From: an uncultured marine group I thaumarchaeote
GTDB lineage: Archaea; Thermoproteota; Nitrososphaeria; Nitrososphaerales; Nitrosopumilaceae
Direction of reading: 5' to 3'
DNA length: 32,820 nucleotides
Assembly (NCBI GenBank): GCA_902578515.1
Contig: CACHDH010000005.1
Coordinates: 1-32,820, forward strand
Below the pieces are notes generated by a model. That model worked only from the letters and a program-made list of their open reading frames with translations, was not told the origin of the DNA and made no database searches. Both the position numbers and the translations under genes were made by a program. Shown here piece by piece: positions 29,701-32,820 of the stretch (position 1 is the first letter of the stretch; each line of letters starts with the position of its first letter).

Positions 29701-32169
29701 ATGAAATTTTGCCTAGTTTGGATAGCAGCAATCCTGTTTCTATCACCATTTATGCTTCATTCTTCATTTGCGGAGAAGGGAACATTCGTTGAACAAGTCA
29801 AGTTTATCCAGTACTTGGATGAGAACACTGCGCTTGAGGAAGTCAGAAATGGAAACTTGGACATTTACTTTTTCCGTGTATCATCAGACAGAATAGAATC
29901 AAACGAGGCAAGGGAAGGAATACAAATCTTTGAATCGACTGGCGGCTCATACAGCATGCTGGTTAACCCGTCAGTATCTGATAATTTCAATCCATTTTCA
30001 ATTACTGAGTTGAGATTTGCATTGAATTATCTCATAGATAGAAATCTAATTGTTAACGAATTAATTGGTGGTTATGGAAATACTATGATTTCAAACTATG
30101 GAATATTTTCTGCTGATTATCTTTCCATTATTGAAGAACTGGAATCGTTTCACTTCAAGTATAATCCAGCATTGGCAGACGAGATAATTTCACATGAGCT
30201 TGAAGAGGCAGGTGCCGAAAAAATTGATGGACAATGGTATTATGATGGAGAACAGATTGAGATTACATTTTTTATTAGAAGTGACGATCCAGTAAGGAAA
30301 TCTATAGGTGAGATTCTGGCTTCAGAACTTGAACATATTGGTTTCAAGGTTAACAAGGATTTTGGTGACCTAAACAAGGCGTTTGTAGTTGTTTATGGTT
30401 CAAATCCAGCAGACCAGAAATGGCATCTTTACACAGAAGGATGGGGCAGTTCTGGATTTGCAAAATATGATTCCGTTGGACTTGCACAAATGTATTCTCC
30501 ATGGTTTTCAAACATGCCAGGTAACAATGACCCAACATACTGGAATTACAAAAACGACTACATTGATTCCATAACAAAAAAAATCTATGTCAGTGACTTC
30601 AAATCTGCCGAAGAAAGATCTTCATTGATTAAGCAAGCAACAAAAGAGGGTATCAATGAATCTGTTAGAATTTTTCTTGCAAGCAAGACGGACCAGTATG
30701 TAGCTAATGATGACATAGACGGAATCATCAACGCACTTGGTGCAGGAGTTCCAACCAGATTTACAATAATGAATGCAAAATCAGATAATGATTTGTTGGT
30801 AGTCGGTGTAAAACAGATTTACCAGGGAGCATGGAATCCCATTAGTGGATTTAGTGATACATACAGCAATCAAATATGGCTAAACCTCTATGATCCTGGA
30901 GTATTTAGCCATCCGTTCACTGGAAAGACAATCCCAATTCGCACAAGCTGGCAGGTTGAAAATCTTGGCAATGATGAAAAGATCAACGTTCCTGCAGATG
31001 CAATTTCATGGGATATAGGTACTCAAAAATGGAAAAATGTTGGAGATGGAATAGATGCAACAAGCAAAATCACATTTGATTTAGTACTAGGCGATTGGCA
31101 TCATGGGGAGACGATGGATATGAATGACATACTGTATTCACTATACTTCCTGCAAGAATGGGGTTCAGAGCTACAAGATGGCGATAATACATATGATTCT
31201 GAATATTCACCACAGGCTGCACAAAATGCCAAAACACTAGTTGGGATAAAGCAAATAGATCATGATACTGTTGAGGTTTATGTTGACTATTGGCACTTCG
31301 ATGAAGCCGAAATAGCTGGATGGGCAGCACCATGGAGCAGCATGCCATGGGAGATTGTTGCTGCATCTGAGGAGTCTGTTCTCAATGGAAAAGTTTCATT
31401 CTCACGTTCTGGTGGAGTTAGCAAGAGTGTAAACTGGCTTTCACTGATTGTTCCAAATGATGCGAACATAATCAAGGAACAGCTTGCAGAATTCAAAGAA
31501 ACAAAGCACATCCCATCATCATTGCAAGACTCGGGACACGATTGGCAATATTTTGAACAACGCTATGACACAGCGATAAAATGGATTGATGAAAATAAAC
31601 ACGCAGTGATCAGCAACGGACCTTTTTATCTTAATAATTATTCACCAGAATCAAGGACAATCACCATAAATTCATTTGATTCAACAGGATATCCGTTTGA
31701 TGCTGGTAAATGGAAAAAATTTGAGCAGATCAAGTTTCCAAAAATTACCAACGTGGAAATTCCAAGCGTTGTAGATTTGAAAAAGGATCTATCTGTTAGA
31801 GTTCATACAGACGACACATCTGCAATTCATTATTTCATCTCAAACCCTAAGGGAGAAACTGTCTCATCAGGAATCAAATTAGTTTCCAACGGTTTGTCTG
31901 AGATTAGCTTAACAGAAACAAAGATTTCAGAACTTAATGTTGGAGCAAACACACTGAAGATATTTGCATCATCAGAGGAAGCACTAAGACCAGATGTCTA
32001 TGAGACAAGCTTTCTAGTAGTTGAGGGGCAAACTGAACTTCCAACAGTTCCCATTTCTGATGTAGAGTCTAGTTCTGATGGTACGTCATACACTGGTATT
32101 GTTCTAGCGATCATTGGTGCAATAATAGTTGGAATAATTGTGTACATACGAAGAAAAAGAAAATCCTAG
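29701..32169 (+). CDS. Membrane-anchored family 5 solute-binding protein (OppA-like)
   Basis: An extracellular binding protein of the peptide/nickel ABC-transporter type. From this start it has a signal peptide MKFCLVWIAAILFLSP with likely cleavage after SSFA. The SBP family 5 body includes ITELRFALNYLIDRNLIV, YNPALADEIISHELEEAG, GDWHHGETMDMNDILYSLYFL and HAVISNGPFYLNNYSPES. An Ig-like beta domain follows at about 690-785, then a Ser-rich linker and a C-terminal membrane helix (IVLAIIGAIIVGIIVYI) with a basic end. At 822 residues it is longer than usual because of these additions. The track start at 29692 is three codons upstream. No permease or ATPase is in the window. Confidence 0.85.
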   Translation: MKFCLVWIAAILFLSPFMLHSSFAEKGTFVEQVKFIQYLDENTALEEVRNGNLDIYFFRVSSDRIESNEAREGIQIFESTGGSYSMLVNPSVSDNFNPFSITELRFALNYLIDRNLIVNELIGGYGNTMISNYGIFSADYLSIIEELESFHFKYNPALADEIISHELEEAGAEKIDGQWYYDGEQIEITFFIRSDDPVRKSIGEILASELEHIGFKVNKDFGDLNKAFVVVYGSNPADQKWHLYTEGWGSSGFAKYDSVGLAQMYSPWFSNMPGNNDPTYWNYKNDYIDSITKKIYVSDFKSAEERSSLIKQATKEGINESVRIFLASKTDQYVANDDIDGIINALGAGVPTRFTIMNAKSDNDLLVVGVKQIYQGAWNPISGFSDTYSNQIWLNLYDPGVFSHPFTGKTIPIRTSWQVENLGNDEKINVPADAISWDIGTQKWKNVGDGIDATSKITFDLVLGDWHHGETMDMNDILYSLYFLQEWGSELQDGDNTYDSEYSPQAAQNAKTLVGIKQIDHDTVEVYVDYWHFDEAEIAGWAAPWSSMPWEIVAASEESVLNGKVSFSRSGGVSKSVNWLSLIVPNDANIIKEQLAEFKETKHIPSSLQDSGHDWQYFEQRYDTAIKWIDENKHAVISNGPFYLNNYSPESRTITINSFDSTGYPFDAGKWKKFEQIKFPKITNVEIPSVVDLKKDLSVRVHTDDTSAIHYFISNPKGETVSSGIKLVSNGLSEISLTETKISELNVGANTLKIFASSEEALRPDVYETSFLVVEGQTELPTVPISDVESSSDGTSYTGIVLAIIGAIIVGIIVYIRRKRKS

Positions 32170-32789
32170 ACTTTCTTTCCGGTAACAAACAATGTACCAA
32201 ACTCCCGTTTCCATTTCGCTCTATGATTTGTGTCCTTCACTTGTCTTGTAGTTGTCTTAAAGCCAGCTTCGTTGAACATTCTTTTCCATTCAGCCTTAGA
32301 GCGCAAGTCCATTGGCACATTCATGACTTTTTTCCATCTCTTGGTGAGATGGTTGTCACTGTAAAAGTCGGTTCCACAGTAAAAGAAACCACCAGCTTTG
32401 AGCATCTTGAAAACCTTAGCTAGTGCTGGTTCCATCGGCACCGAATAGTATAACGATTCCATTGAAAAAATGATGTCAAACTTTCCAGTATAATTCCAGG
32501 ATTCAAGATCAGTGCATGCATATTTTTCCTTTTTTGAAGTCCGTTTCGATACGGCTCTTTTTATCATGTTTTTGCTTTTGTCTATTCCCATCGCATTTTT
32601 GCATTTGGGAAGATGCGCAATTTTTCTAACAACCCAGCCGTTGCCACATCCAATATCCAGGAATGAAAATGGCTTGTCAAAGGAAATACTGCCTAGAAAT
32701 TTACCTACAGTCACACCATGTCCCTCTTCCATCTCTTCAGCCCTTCCGGCTTTTGCCCAGCTGTTAAAGACTTTGGTTGTCCTGTCCAT
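32166..32789 (-). CDS. Class I SAM-dependent methyltransferase
   Basis: A 207-residue Rossmann-fold methyltransferase. Motif I is FSFLDIGCGNGWVVRKIA (residues 42-57), the acidic end of strand 2 is NAMGIDKSKNMI, KYACTDLESWNY follows, and motif IV/V is FDIIFSMESLYYSV with AKVFKMLKAGGFFYCGTDF. This is the pattern of Methyltransf_11-type enzymes acting on small molecules or lipids; the substrate is not evident. The start is ATG directly after a possible TGA of an upstream gene, so it may be the second gene of a unit that continues outside the window. Its stop overlaps the solute-binding protein gene by four bases. Confidence 0.85.
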   Translation of the reverse strand: MDRTTKVFNSWAKAGRAEEMEEGHGVTVGKFLGSISFDKPFSFLDIGCGNGWVVRKIAHLPKCKNAMGIDKSKNMIKRAVSKRTSKKEKYACTDLESWNYTGKFDIIFSMESLYYSVPMEPALAKVFKMLKAGGFFYCGTDFYSDNHLTKRWKKVMNVPMDLRSKAEWKRMFNEAGFKTTTRQVKDTNHRAKWKREFGTLFVTGKKV

Positions 32790-32820
32790 TCAAGCACCCT
32801 TTACTATATTGAAGAATTGT
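32790..32820 (-). CDS. Possible C-terminal end of an upstream gene, partial
   Basis: Reading the minus strand from the window edge, one frame gives QFFNIVKGA followed by TGA, which directly abuts the methyltransferase ATG. This looks like the last codons of a co-transcribed upstream gene, but nine codons cannot prove it. Confidence 0.2.
   Translation of the reverse strand, partial: QFFNIVKGA

Noticed and set aside
1-32820. CRISPR arrays, insertion sequences, prophage or integrated element
   Set aside because: No regularly spaced repeats, transposase, integrase or terminal inverted repeats were seen, and the only tRNA gene is intact without a duplicated 3' end nearby.

Overview
This AT-rich window reads as a Nitrososphaerota (Thaumarchaeota) chromosome segment, most likely from a Nitrosopumilus-like ammonia oxidiser. 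The archaeal character comes from TBP, aIF1, Sec61-beta, class I lysyl-tRNA synthetase, type II methionine aminopeptidase, archaeal Elp3, Tsr3 (DUF367), PAC2, UPF0148, DUF1512, DUF2070, an archaeal RNase P RNA and all four core F420 genes (cofG, cofH, cofD, cofC). The lineage call is inference from gene content and protein resemblance. No mobile element, CRISPR array or prophage is visible. It is dense, ordinary core chromosome with short gaps and several tail-to-tail overlaps.

Layout. 1-4257 (minus): an operon of a membrane-bound YdjM-like protein, elp3, lysK, a 65-aa membrane protein and a Lys/Glu-rich protein cut by the window edge. 4351-8475 (minus): a basic repeat-tailed protein, a CPA2 cation/proton antiporter, purM, a PAC2 protein and a small winged-helix regulator with a palindrome on its start codon. 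8639-9574 (plus): a CaCA cation exchanger. 9571-15551 (minus): SRPBCC protein plus membrane glycosyltransferase, HtrA protease, then cofG-cofH and a nuclease-fold protein. 15626-17931: a tRNA-binding OB protein (plus), tbp (minus), then DUF1512 and an unlisted 59-aa zinc-ribbon gene (plus). 17921-19040 (minus): methionine aminopeptidase and a possible 48-aa protein. 19167-22560 (plus): tRNA-Pro(TGG), tsr3, an APC transporter with a USP-like tail, and RNase P RNA. 22561-25506: a secreted membrane-anchored protein (minus), then cofD-cofC (plus). 25495-32820: CPBP protease and aIF1 (minus); UPF0148, an unlisted Sec61-beta and DUF2070 (plus); an Mrr-like nuclease (minus); a large anchored solute-binding protein (plus); a methyltransferase (minus).

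Two functional themes stand out. CofG/CofH make the deazaflavin FO and CofC/CofD attach the phospho-lactyl-type side chain, so most of the F420 pathway is present in two operons about 11 kb apart. Information processing is also heavily represented: tRNA charging and modification, RNase P, rRNA modification, initiation, transcription initiation, N-terminal processing and translocation.

A regular promoter grammar helps decide starts. An archaeal TATA-like box lies about 24-30 bases upstream of the start codon of about nineteen genes, as expected for leaderless mRNAs. This supports several TTG and GTG starts (tbp, htrA, cofG, DUF1512 and others) and moves the starts of tsr3, aIF1, map and the solute-binding protein downstream of the ORF-track positions. 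The most interesting unexplained items are DUF2070, whose soluble domain has several Asp/His motifs resembling a metal site and which sits directly behind Sec61-beta; two perfect palindromes on core promoters; and an Mrr-like gene without a normal start codon for its apparent full length.
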